Assembly: GCA_944391855.1 (NCBI GenBank)
Contig: CALXVB010000009.1
Location: 1 to 49,007, forward strand
Direction of reading: 5' to 3'
DNA from: an uncultured Clostridia bacterium
GTDB taxonomy: Bacteria; Bacillota; Clostridia; TANB77; CAG-508
DNA length: 49,007 bases
Shown here piece after piece: positions 8,788 through 17,029 of the stretch (within the stretch, counting starts at the first letter, position 1; the number at the start of each line of letters is the position of its first letter). Both the position numbers and the translations under genes were made by a program. The notes beneath the pieces are model-generated. The model made no database searches. It saw nothing but the letters and a program-made list of their open reading frames with translations, and had not been told where the DNA came from.

Positions 8788-9714
8788 CTATATTTCTATT
8801 AAAACACTTCCTAAATTAAGTCCTCCACCATATCCTACTAATATTATTTTATCTTGTTTTTTTAGCAGATTCTTTCTTACCATTTCATTTAATGCTATTG
8901 GAATACTTGCATTAAATGTATTTCCTATATTAGTTATATTTATATACATTTGATCCTCTGTTGCCCCAATTTTTTCTCTCATGCTGTTTAAAATTCTTAA
9001 GTTTGACTGGTGTGGCACTATGTATTTTATATCAGATATACTTAAGCCTTCTTTTTCTAGTAATTTATTAATATTTTGTGCAACTCTTGCTGTTCCAAAT
9101 TTATATATTTTTTTGCCGTCCATATATATTTTAGAATTTTCCTTGCTTGTTAATATATCTCCTTCTTGACCTATGCTTTCTATATTCTGCGCATATCTCC
9201 TGTTTTCTGCTTTTCCTATTAAAGTTGCACCTGCGCCATCACCTAATAAAATGGCGGTATTTATGTCATTTTTATCTATGTATTTAGATAACTTTTCTAC
9301 ACCAATAACTAAAGCATACTCTATTTCATTTAGTTCAATATATTTTCTAGCTATATCTATACTATTTATATATCCACTGCATCCTGCTAATATATCCACA
9401 CAAATGCACTTCTCTATATTGAACTTTTTTTGTATTTCAAAAGAAATACTTGGCATTGCATCTTCATAATTTGTAGAAGCAACAATTATTAAACCTATTT
9501 TACTAAAATCCACATTATTATTCTTTTGTAAATCTTCTACTGCTTTTATTGCCAAACTTAAAGTTTGTTCATTTTCCGTCCAATATCTTTTTTTAATTCC
9601 TGCTCTTTTGTATATCCAATCTTCTTCTAAGTTAAATTTATCATTAAAATATTTATTATCAATTTCTATTTCAGGTAAATACATTCCAGTAGCCAATATT
9701 TTTATTGAATTCAT
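8788..9714 (-). CDS. fabH: 3-oxoacyl-ACP synthase III FabH
   Basis: Starts fatty-acid synthesis by condensing an acyl-CoA with malonyl-ACP. It is 308 residues with Cys112 (AGCSGYI), His235 (VPHQSN) and Asn265 (NIGNTFNAS) as the catalytic triad. The motif after Asn is TFNAS rather than the more common TSAAS, a small variation near the active site. First gene of the operon; ATG with AGAGGA upstream. Confidence 0.95.
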   Translation of the reverse strand: MNSIKILATGMYLPEIEIDNKYFNDKFNLEEDWIYKRAGIKKRYWTENEQTLSLAIKAVEDLQKNNNVDFSKIGLIIVASTNYEDAMPSISFEIQKKFNIEKCICVDILAGCSGYINSIDIARKYIELNEIEYALVIGVEKLSKYIDKNDINTAILLGDGAGATLIGKAENRRYAQNIESIGQEGDILTSKENSKIYMDGKKIYKFGTARVAQNINKLLEKEGLSISDIKYIVPHQSNLRILNSMREKIGATEDQMYINITNIGNTFNASIPIALNEMVRKNLLKKQDKIILVGYGGGLNLGSVLIEI

Positions 9715-9750
9715 TATGTATTCCTCTCTTTTTCATTTTTTCCGTGTAAT

Positions 9751-9756
9751 ATTATA
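9751..9756 (-). promoter_or_regulatory. probable -10 box of the fab/acc operon
   Basis: TATAAT on the minus strand about 37 bases before the fabH ATG. No good -35 is visible at 16-18 bases, and I could not see FapR- or FabT-like operators in the 200-base leader. Confidence 0.4.
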
Positions 9757-9871
9757 TCATATATCTTATTTTATTTCACTATTCCTAACCGAGTGGTCGA
9801 AAAATTCATTCGTGTTTTTGTATATTAAAATTTTTTATGAATGGAAAAAGATAGAAAATAAAGGAACAAAA

Positions 9872-9895
9872 GAAAGCAGTTCTATCTCTGCTTTC
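9872..9895 (-). terminator. rimO terminator
   Basis: GAAAGCAG / CTGCTTTC stem with an 8-base loop, followed on the minus strand by TTTTGTTCCTTTATTTT. It begins 22 bases past the rimO stop and separates rimO from the fab operon promoter. Confidence 0.7.
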
Positions 9896-9916
9896 TCTAA
9901 TTTCTTCTATATATTA

Positions 9917-11311
9917 TTATATCCCTTTACATATTAAATCATAATTACTTACGTCTATAATTTTGGCTTTTGCAAAATCTCCTTCTTGCAAGTTTTTATC
10001 TGTATTTAAATATGCTATTCCATCTATATCTGGAACGTCCATATATGTTCTTCCTATATATGTTCTTCCATCAAAAGATTTTCCTTCTATTAAAATGTCT
10101 ACTTCTTTTCCAATTTGTTTTTCTAGATTTTCTTTGGACATTCCTTGTTGCAGACTCATTATTTTATTATATCTACTTTTCTTGGTCATTGGATGAATTT
10201 GTTCTTTAATTCTAGCAGCTGGTGTACCTTCCTCTTTTGAATATGCAAAACAACCAAGTTTATCAAATCTAGCTTCTTTTAAGAAGTTATATAATTCTTC
10301 AAAATCTTCTTTTGTCTCCCCTGGAAAACCTACCATTACAGTAGTTCTAATAACTACATTTGGTATTTCTTTTCTTAAAGTTTGTATAAGATTTCTAATT
10401 GTTTTTCCGTTACTTTGTCTATTCATTCTTTTAAGTACAGTATCTGATATATGTTGAATTGGAATATCAAAATATTTACAAATTTTATCATTTTCTTTAA
10501 CTAATTTTATTAAATCTTTAGTAATTGTTTCTGGATAGGCATATAGGAATCTAATCCATTTTATTCCATCTATTTTACTAATTTTTTCTAAAAGTTCTGC
10601 GAGTTTTGGCTCTCCATATATATCTATACCATATTTTGTAGTGTCTTGCGCAATCACTATTAATTCTTTGTAACCACTATCTGCTAATCTTTTCGCTTCT
10701 TTTAAAATATCTTCCATTTTTCTACTTATTTGTGGTCCTCTTATATATGGTATAGCACAATATGTGCACCTGTTACTACAACCATCTGCAATTTTTAAAT
10801 AAGCATAATTTTCACCAGTTGAAATAACTCTTTCTTCAATAGCGTCAAAATCATTATATTTATTTATATCTTGAGTTTTAATTGTTTTTTTGTTATTTAT
10901 ATTTTTATTGCTGTCTATACTTATTTTCTCTTTTTCAATATATTCTTCGTTTTTCCTATTACTTTTAAGTAAACTTTGTATTTTTTTCCAAAGCATATTA
11001 TATTCACTATATTTTATATATAAATCTACTTCAGGAATAGCTTTTTCTAATTCTTCTCTATATCTTTCTACTAAGCATCCCATAACAATTAAATATTTAC
11101 ATTTTTGCTTTTTATACTCTGCCATTTCAAGAATAGTGTTAATCGCTTCTTCTTTTGCAGACTCAATAAAGCCACAAGTATTTATAACTATAACTTCCGC
11201 TTCTTCTGGTAAATTTACTATTTCATATCCATTTGCTTTAAAAATCCCAATCGTTTTTTCAGTATCTACTAAATTCTTACTACAACCTAATGATACAAAT
11301 CCTATTTTCAT
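9917..11311 (-). CDS. rimO: ribosomal protein S12 methylthiotransferase RimO
   Basis: A radical-SAM enzyme that adds a methylthio group to an Asp of ribosomal protein S12. It is 464 residues: an N-terminal UPF0004 domain with GCSKNLVDTE (the RimO-specific signature) and Cys10, Cys46 and Cys79, then a radical-SAM CxxxCxxC at Cys178/182/185, and a C-terminal TRAM domain. Residues about 117-155 form an Asn/Lys/Ile-rich insertion between the two iron-sulfur domains that looks disordered. ATG start with AAGGAG upstream. A palindromic repeat lies just upstream of the start. Confidence 0.95.
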   Translation of the reverse strand: MKIGFVSLGCSKNLVDTEKTIGIFKANGYEIVNLPEEAEVIVINTCGFIESAKEEAINTILEMAEYKKQKCKYLIVMGCLVERYREELEKAIPEVDLYIKYSEYNMLWKKIQSLLKSNRKNEEYIEKEKISIDSNKNINNKKTIKTQDINKYNDFDAIEERVISTGENYAYLKIADGCSNRCTYCAIPYIRGPQISRKMEDILKEAKRLADSGYKELIVIAQDTTKYGIDIYGEPKLAELLEKISKIDGIKWIRFLYAYPETITKDLIKLVKENDKICKYFDIPIQHISDTVLKRMNRQSNGKTIRNLIQTLRKEIPNVVIRTTVMVGFPGETKEDFEELYNFLKEARFDKLGCFAYSKEEGTPAARIKEQIHPMTKKSRYNKIMSLQQGMSKENLEKQIGKEVDILIEGKSFDGRTYIGRTYMDVPDIDGIAYLNTDKNLQEGDFAKAKIIDVSNYDLICKGI

Positions 11312-11340
11312 GTACTACTCCTTCTACTTTTATTAATTTC

Positions 11341-11408
11341 TGTCGGGTTTGGGGACAGGTCTTTTTCCGACAGGTTTGTCGGTTTTAGATCTGTCCCCAA
11401 ACCCGACA
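11341..11408. repeat. 68-base nested palindrome, TGTCGG-arm type
   Basis: Outer arms TGTCGGGTTTGGGGACAG and its complement; inside them a second hairpin CCGACA / TGTCGG whose sequence repeats the tip of the outer arm. The copy at 16336-16403 is the same length, about 90 % identical and in inverted orientation. It lies between the end of the CapA-like gene and the rimO start. Confidence 0.85.
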
Positions 11409-11427
11409 CCCCAATCCGACAAATCAA

Positions 11428-12690
11428 CTAAAGTGACAATGTGTCGTTTAGTCTGTTTAATCCTTCTACTAGTTTATCATATGTTTCTCTTGATATTGAT
11501 TGTGCACTTCCACTAGCCATGTACCCTGTTGCTGTTTTCTTCATGTCTATTAACTCAAATCTAGGCTTTGCACCTTCTCCATTGTCTAGCATATATATTG
11601 GTGTATAATCTACTTTGTTTAAATATACTTTGCCGTCTTTTCCACTTTTTCTAAGTTCTATGTTTAAAACTAATTCTGTTCTTGCTTCTTCTGCTGATAG
11701 TGTAGATATGTATGTTCCTATAGAGTATGCTATAAATACATTATCTCCATCTGAGTTTTGTCTTACTTCCATTGGTTGAACTACTGATGGGTGTGCACCT
11801 ATTATTAAGTTTACCCCATTTTCTACTAAAAAGTCTGCTATGTTTCTTTGCTCATCTGATACTGTACTTGATATTGCATCTCCCCAATGTATCATTACAC
11901 ATATATATTCTGCTTCATTTTCTTTTGCATATTCTATATCAGATTTTACTTGTTCTTCGCTATACATGTTTACACAATTTAATTCTTCTTCTGACTTTGC
12001 TGACTGATTATCCATAAAACATGTATATGTTAAAAATGCAATTTTTGTATTTTTTACTTCTTTTATACATACTGCATTTGCATTTTCTATTTTATCTCCT
12101 ACTACGTCAAAATCTAGCTCTTCTAAATTTTCTCTTGTTTCTTTTAGTCCATTTACGCCATTATCTAGGCTATGGTTATGTGATATTGTAACTAGGTTTA
12201 CACCAGAATTTTTTACAGCTCTTGCGAATTCAATAGGCGCTATTTTATCGTTATATTCTCCTTCTAATATTCCTGTTTCCATGGTTCCCATTACAATATC
12301 TGCATCATTTATGAAGCCAGATACATTAGAAAACATTTGTGTAAAATCATATGTTTTTGTGCTTTCGTTATATGCATCTTCAAGCATCTGGTTACTACAT
12401 AAAATATCTCCTACAGCGGACATTTTTATAATGCTATCTGATTCTGATATATTTTGATTTGTTTGAGATATATTTGAGCTCATTGCAGAAAATATTTCTT
12501 CTGATTGCTTTTCTAATTCTGTTTTTTGGTCCGCTAATAGTTTTTTATCTGCATATCTTTTGTACTCATTAATTCCTATACATACTATAATTATTGTTAA
12601 TAATATAAATACTATAGTTAAAAAAGTCTTCATATTAAGTACGTCTTTTATTGATTTAATTCTCCTTGTATTTCTTCTGTTCCTTGGCAT
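11428..12690 (-). CDS. CapA-family membrane-anchored metallophosphatase-like protein
   Basis: The family (PGA_cap) contains the poly-gamma-glutamate capsule protein CapA and many proteins of unknown role. It is 420 residues: a basic N-terminus (MPRNRRNTRRIK), one membrane segment at about 22-42, and an outside domain with SAVGDILCSNQ, METGILEG, SHNHSLDNG, IHWGD and IGAHPSVVQPME, the usual metal and phosphate-site signatures. ATG with GGAGG upstream. No capB/capC genes are nearby, so capsule synthesis is not supported; it stands alone between two palindromic repeats. Confidence 0.85.
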   Translation of the reverse strand: MPRNRRNTRRIKSIKDVLNMKTFLTIVFILLTIIIVCIGINEYKRYADKKLLADQKTELEKQSEEIFSAMSSNISQTNQNISESDSIIKMSAVGDILCSNQMLEDAYNESTKTYDFTQMFSNVSGFINDADIVMGTMETGILEGEYNDKIAPIEFARAVKNSGVNLVTISHNHSLDNGVNGLKETRENLEELDFDVVGDKIENANAVCIKEVKNTKIAFLTYTCFMDNQSAKSEEELNCVNMYSEEQVKSDIEYAKENEAEYICVMIHWGDAISSTVSDEQRNIADFLVENGVNLIIGAHPSVVQPMEVRQNSDGDNVFIAYSIGTYISTLSAEEARTELVLNIELRKSGKDGKVYLNKVDYTPIYMLDNGEGAKPRFELIDMKKTATGYMASGSAQSISRETYDKLVEGLNRLNDTLSL

Positions 12691-12773
12691 TTTTCCTCCA
12701 TGACATAAATTATATTTTCATTAATTTTCTATCCAATATTATATGTAATTTAAGCCAATATGTCAATGTAGAA

Positions 12774-12837
12774 TTGGAACAAGGGGACACACAAATCGTT
12801 CCAAATTCGGAACGATTTGTGTGTCCCCTTGTTCCAA
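12774..12837. repeat. perfect GGGGACACACA palindrome, GGAACA-arm type
   Basis: Two perfectly complementary 29-base arms, starting TTGGAACAAGGGGAC, with a 6-base loop (AAATTC). It lies 5 bases after the pheT stop, between pheT and the CapA-like gene, and is the best-preserved copy of the type also seen at 215-277. Confidence 0.9.
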
Positions 12838-12842
12838 AAGTT

Positions 12843-15257
12843 TTATTTTCTTAAGGTAGCACCATGTTTTTTGTTTAGCATTTCTACTATTTTCTCTATG
12901 CTTTCGTTTATTTCTTCATCTGTTAAAGTTCTGTCCATTTTTTCAAATGTTAGTGAATATGCTATGCTCTTTTTATTTTCCTCTATTCCTTTTCCTGTGT
13001 ATACATCAAATACTTCTATTCTACTTAAAGACGAACCCCCTGCTTTTTTGATAATTGTTGCTATTTCTTCTGAAGTTATATTTTTATCTACTACTACTGC
13101 TAGGTCTTTCTTTACACTTGGGAATTTTGATATTTCTTTGTATTTCATTTTTCCTACTTTTTTATCCAATAATTTATCTAAGTCAATTTCAAATACATAG
13201 ACTGGCTCTTTTTCTAGCACTGGATGAACTCTTCCTAGTAGCCCTACTATGTCATTGTTTACAGATATTAGTGCTGCTTGACCTGGGTGTACTTCGTCTG
13301 GCAACTTATCTTCTTTTATTACAAAGCTGTATCTATTTCCATATCCTAAATAGTCTAATAGCTCTTCTACTATTCCTTTTAGAATATAGAAGTCTACTTG
13401 TTTTTTATTGTCTACTCCTAAATAGAAATCTCCTGTCATTAATGCTGCTATTTTATTTGTTTCTCCATATTCTTCTTGTTTTTTGTAGAAAGCCTTTCCT
13501 ATTTCAAATATTGCTACGTCTTTGTTACTTCTTGCTTTGTTGTATTCATATATTTTTAAAAGTGATGGTAAAATGCTATGTCTTAATGTGTTTCTTTCCT
13601 CTGTCATAGGGTCTAATAAACTTACAAGTTCTGTATCGTCTTTTGTAAAGTATTTTGCTTCTTTATCATTTACTAAAATATATGATAGAGTTTCATTTAA
13701 TCCTAAATCTACCATTTTATTACGTATTCCTCTTGTTACCTTATCGAAGCTACCTGCTTTCATTGGCATCTCTGGAAGTTTTCCAACTATATTATCAACA
13801 CCATATATACGTCCAACTTCTTCTATTAAGTCTTCTTTTATGGATATGTCTCCTCTTCTTCTTGGAACACTTACTGTAATTTTTTCTATCTTTTCTAAGT
13901 CTTTTTCTTGTTCTTTAAACTCAGATTTTTTACCGTCTATATATACTTCAAATTTAAGTCTTCTAAATACATCTAATACGTCTTTTTTGCTAATCACCAT
14001 ACCTAATACGTCATTTATATTTTTAAATGATATTTCTATTTCTCTGTTTTGTAAATCGGATTTATCAAATTTTGCAACTCCTTCTACTACTTCTCCATCA
14101 GCATATTCCTCTAGTAGTTTAGCTGCTCTTTCTAGTGCCATATATGTTCTATTTGGATCTAATCCCTTTTCAAATCTTGAACTTGCCTCGCTTCTTAATA
14201 TTTCTTTTGAAGTTTTTCTAATTTTAACTCCATCAAATATAGCTGATTCTATAAGGACATTTTTAGTTTTATCAGTGATTTCTGTATCTAATCCTCCCAT
14301 TACACCAGCAAGGCCTATTGCCCTTTCTCCATCAGATATTACAATATCTTCTTCAGATAGAGTTCTTTCTTTTCCATCTAGTGTAAATAGCTTCTCTCCT
14401 TGTTTTGCCATTCTTACTTCTATTTTACCCTTTAATGTATCTGCATCATAGAAATGAAGTGGTTGACCAGTTTCAAGCATTACATAATTGCTTATATCAA
14501 CAACATTATTTATTGGTCTTATTCCAGACGCAATTAATCTATTTTTGATATATGCTGGACTATCTCCTATCTTTATATTCTTAACTTTTCTTGCTAAAAA
14601 TATAGAGCAATTATCTGTATTTACTTCTACTTTAAAACTATTGTTTATATTCTCGCTATTTTCTTTATGTGATAAATCTATTTCTTTTACATTTTTATCA
14701 TATATAGCACCTAATTCATAAGCCATACCAAGTATACTTAATAAATCTCCTCTATTTGCAGTTAATTCAAAATCAACTACCTCGTCATCCATCCCCATAT
14801 ATGCTATTGGGTCTTCTCCAATAGGTGCATCTAAAGGAAGTTCATGTATACCTGTTTTATCTACTTCATCTGCATACTTATGCTCTAATCCAAGTTCTAG
14901 CATAGAACAAAGCATACCATTTGACTCTTGTCCTCTGATAATTCCTCTCTTTATTGTTTTTTCTGGAAGCACAGCACCATCAAGTGCTACTATTACTTTT
15001 AATCCTTTACGTACATTTGGTGCACCACATACAATATTTAAAACTTCACTTCCAATATCTACTTTACATACATGTAAATGGTCTGAATCTGGATGCATCT
15101 CACATTCCTTAACTTCACCAATTACAAGTTTTGTAGCATTTAAAAGTTTACTGGCAGAGTCATATTCATTTCCAACTCTTGTCATATCTTCTGCAAGAGT
15201 CTTAATATCAACATCTATATCTACATAATCTTTAACAAAATTCTTACTTAACTTCAT
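12843..15257 (-). CDS. pheT: phenylalanyl-tRNA synthetase beta subunit
   Basis: Forms the alpha2beta2 enzyme with PheS that charges tRNA-Phe. It is 804 residues, the bacterial standard: an N-terminal EMAP/tRNA-binding domain (VIGEVKECEMHPDSDHLHVCKV at about 45-66), the B3/B4 editing region, B5, a catalytic-like core, and a C-terminal FDX-ACB anticodon-binding domain ending before KKHGATLRK. ATG with AGGAGG upstream, 13 bases after pheS. Controlled by the T-box before pheS. Confidence 0.97.
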   Translation of the reverse strand: MKLSKNFVKDYVDIDVDIKTLAEDMTRVGNEYDSASKLLNATKLVIGEVKECEMHPDSDHLHVCKVDIGSEVLNIVCGAPNVRKGLKVIVALDGAVLPEKTIKRGIIRGQESNGMLCSMLELGLEHKYADEVDKTGIHELPLDAPIGEDPIAYMGMDDEVVDFELTANRGDLLSILGMAYELGAIYDKNVKEIDLSHKENSENINNSFKVEVNTDNCSIFLARKVKNIKIGDSPAYIKNRLIASGIRPINNVVDISNYVMLETGQPLHFYDADTLKGKIEVRMAKQGEKLFTLDGKERTLSEEDIVISDGERAIGLAGVMGGLDTEITDKTKNVLIESAIFDGVKIRKTSKEILRSEASSRFEKGLDPNRTYMALERAAKLLEEYADGEVVEGVAKFDKSDLQNREIEISFKNINDVLGMVISKKDVLDVFRRLKFEVYIDGKKSEFKEQEKDLEKIEKITVSVPRRRGDISIKEDLIEEVGRIYGVDNIVGKLPEMPMKAGSFDKVTRGIRNKMVDLGLNETLSYILVNDKEAKYFTKDDTELVSLLDPMTEERNTLRHSILPSLLKIYEYNKARSNKDVAIFEIGKAFYKKQEEYGETNKIAALMTGDFYLGVDNKKQVDFYILKGIVEELLDYLGYGNRYSFVIKEDKLPDEVHPGQAALISVNNDIVGLLGRVHPVLEKEPVYVFEIDLDKLLDKKVGKMKYKEISKFPSVKKDLAVVVDKNITSEEIATIIKKAGGSSLSRIEVFDVYTGKGIEENKKSIAYSLTFEKMDRTLTDEEINESIEKIVEMLNKKHGATLRK

Positions 15258-15270
15258 GCTTTCCTACCTC

Positions 15271-16317
15271 CTATCTATCTAGCCTATCAAACTGATTTAA
15301 AAATCTTACGTCATTTTGATATAGCAGACGTATATCTGTAATTCCATATTTAAACATAGCAAGTCTATCTAAACCTGTACCAAACGCAAATCCTGTATAT
15401 TTATCTGGGTCATATCCATTCATTTTAAGTACATTTGGATGAACCATACCAGAACCTAGTACTTCTATCCAACCAGTTTGTTTGCATAAATTACAGCCTT
15501 TACCTCCACACTTAAAGCAACTTACGTCTACTTCATAAGAAGGCTCTGTAAATGGGAAATAACTTGGTCTAAAACGAAGCTCTAAATTCTCCCCAAGCAT
15601 TTTTCTTACGAATACTTCCAAAGTTCCTTTTAGATCAGCTAAAGAAATATTTTTATCAATAACCAAACCTTCTACTTGGCTAAATTGATGAGAATGTGTT
15701 GCATCATCATCTCTTCTATATGTTTTTCCAGGACAAATAACTCTAATTGGAGACTTTTCTTCATTTGCCATCATTGTTCTTGCTTGAACCGCAGAAGTTT
15801 GTGTTCTTAATAAATATTCTGAAGTAATATAGAAACTGTCTTGCATATCTCTTGCTGGATGACCCTTAGGAAGATTTAATCTTTCAAAACAATACTCATC
15901 AGTTTCAAGTTCTGGACCTGTTACAACGTCATATCCCATAGAAACGAATAAATCTTCAACCTCTTCAATTATTCTATTTAATGGATGCTTACTTCCTCTT
16001 TTTACTTTTGTACTAGGTAGAGTTATATCAATAGTTTCTTCTTTTAACTTTCTTGCAAGCTCTTCTTTAGCGAACTTCTCCTCGCCTAGTTTAATGTTGC
16101 TATCAATTTCATCTCTTGCTTCATTAACTTTTCCACCAATAACTGGTCTTTCTTCAGGTGCTAAACTTCCCATACTTCTTAAAATACTAGTAAGTTCACC
16201 TTTTTTACCTAAATACTTTACTCTTACTTCATCTAGCTCTTTCGCATTTGTAGCTGCATTAACCTCACTTAAAGCTTCTTCTTTAAGCTTACTAATCTCA
16301 TTAATCTTCTCTTCCAT
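15271..16317 (-). CDS. pheS: phenylalanyl-tRNA synthetase alpha subunit
   Basis: The catalytic subunit of Phe-tRNA synthetase, 348 residues from the ATG at 16317 ([14 protein letters not shown]), which has GGAGG 5 bases upstream. An in-frame ATG at 16404 would add 29 residues, but these are encoded entirely by a palindromic repeat and lack a ribosome site, so I reject it. Visible: the N-terminal coiled coil, class II motif 2 ([18 protein letters not shown]), the [11 protein letters not shown] motif, and motif 3 in [10 protein letters not shown]. Confidence 0.97.
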   Translation of the reverse strand: MEEKINEISKLKEEALSEVNAATNAKELDEVRVKYLGKKGELTSILRSMGSLAPEERPVIGGKVNEARDEIDSNIKLGEEKFAKEELARKLKEETIDITLPSTKVKRGSKHPLNRIIEEVEDLFVSMGYDVVTGPELETDEYCFERLNLPKGHPARDMQDSFYITSEYLLRTQTSAVQARTMMANEEKSPIRVICPGKTYRRDDDATHSHQFSQVEGLVIDKNISLADLKGTLEVFVRKMLGENLELRFRPSYFPFTEPSYEVDVSCFKCGGKGCNLCKQTGWIEVLGSGMVHPNVLKMNGYDPDKYTGFAFGTGLDRLAMFKYGITDIRLLYQNDVRFLNQFDRLDR

Positions 16318-16335
16318 AAAAACCTCCTTGTCACA

Positions 16336-16403
16336 TGTCGGGTTTAGGGACAGGTCTAAAACCGACAACATTGTCGGAAAAAGACCTGTCCCCAAATCCG
16401 ACA
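16336..16403. repeat. 68-base nested palindrome between the T-box and pheS
   Basis: The same element as 11341-11408 in opposite orientation: outer arms TGTCGGGTTTAGGGACAG and complement, inner CCGACA / TGTCGG. It lies downstream of the T-box terminator and only a few bases before the pheS ribosome site, so every pheST message carries it in the untranslated leader. Confidence 0.85.
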
Positions 16404-16405
16404 AA

Positions 16406-16726
16406 ATAAAAAAGCTAATCTCCTACAAAGATATAGGACGACTAGCTTTGAATATCGTGGTACCACCTAATTTTATTAATTATTTAAATAATATAATTAA
16501 CCTCATTAATCAGCTATAACGGGCTTCCCGTTCTTCTCTACTTAAATATATTAATATATATTAATAATATTTAATATATTATGTTCAAGAAAAATCCTCA
16601 AAAGTGAAATTTCAGTTTAATAAATATTAATAGGCTTTCAGCTTATAACCTATCTCTCTTTAAATATTCTTGCTATTTAAACCTACTTTGCTTTTTCAAT
16701 GGTTTTGTTTTAATTTTAGTATAATA
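16406..16726 (-). promoter_or_regulatory. T-box riboswitch leader of pheST, Phe specifier
   Basis: Senses uncharged tRNA-Phe and allows readthrough into pheST. Minus-strand landmarks in order: an AGAGAGATAGG stretch in Stem I; a specifier TTC followed by A at 16606-16608 (Phe codon); the T-box core AGGTGGTACCACG at 16456-16468; and a terminator with an AAAGCTA-containing stem and T-run at 16406-16449. The specifier matches the downstream genes, which supports the assignment. The leader is about 320 bases. Confidence 0.9.
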
Positions 16727-16732
16727 ATAATT

Positions 16733-16760
16733 ATTATATCATAAATTATTGTAAAGTAAA
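16733..16760 (-). promoter_or_regulatory. pheST promoter
   Basis: TTTACT, 16-base spacer, TATAAT (16733-16738, minus strand). Transcription would start near 16726, at the head of the T-box leader. Confidence 0.6.
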
Positions 16761-16786
16761 GCATTTAAGAGAAATTATTTATATTT

Positions 16787-16906
16787 TTAATTAAAATAGA
16801 AATTTATTACATTTGTTACTTCATTTAATACTATATCTTTTTCCAAGTCGGCTACATAATATATATCTTCATATATATCATATCCAATGCCAGTATTAAA
16901 TTTTAC
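16787..16906 (-). other. short open stretch without a start codon, possible gene relic
   Basis: 39 codons with a protein-like composition (includes GYDIYEDIYYVADLEKD) in the gap between the pheST promoter and mutS2. GGAGAAG and a TATAAT (16942-16947) lie upstream on the same strand, but no ATG, GTG or TTG is in frame. I cannot name it; it may be a relic of a small gene or chance. Confidence 0.2.
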
Positions 16907-16999
16907 TTAAATTCTTCTCCTTTTTTTATTTTCGAAAATATATTATACTACTTTTACTATTTTTTTACAGTATCTAATTCCAAATCTTCTTAATTATGG

Positions 17000-17005
17000 T
17001 ATAAT
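17000..17005 (+). promoter_or_regulatory. probable -10 box of mutS2
   Basis: TATAAT preceded by ATGG, 25 bases before the mutS2 ATG; the -35 region (TTCCAA at 16978-16983) is poor. The transcript would begin just before the GGAGG ribosome site. Confidence 0.4.
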
Positions 17006-17029
17006 ATATATTATTTATGGAGGATAAAA

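Noticed and set aside
13522..14451. 309-codon open frame on the plus strand
   Set aside because: Antisense to pheT, Ser/Leu/Phe-rich as expected for the complement of an AT-rich gene, with no ribosome site and no family resemblance.
215..16403. CRISPR array
   Set aside because: The repeats are palindromic, scattered between genes, of differing arm sequence, and not regularly spaced; no cas genes are present.
16318..16404. Longer PheS starting at 16404
   Set aside because: The extra 29 residues are encoded by a palindromic repeat and lack a ribosome site; the ATG at 16317 has GGAGG and a family-like N-terminus.
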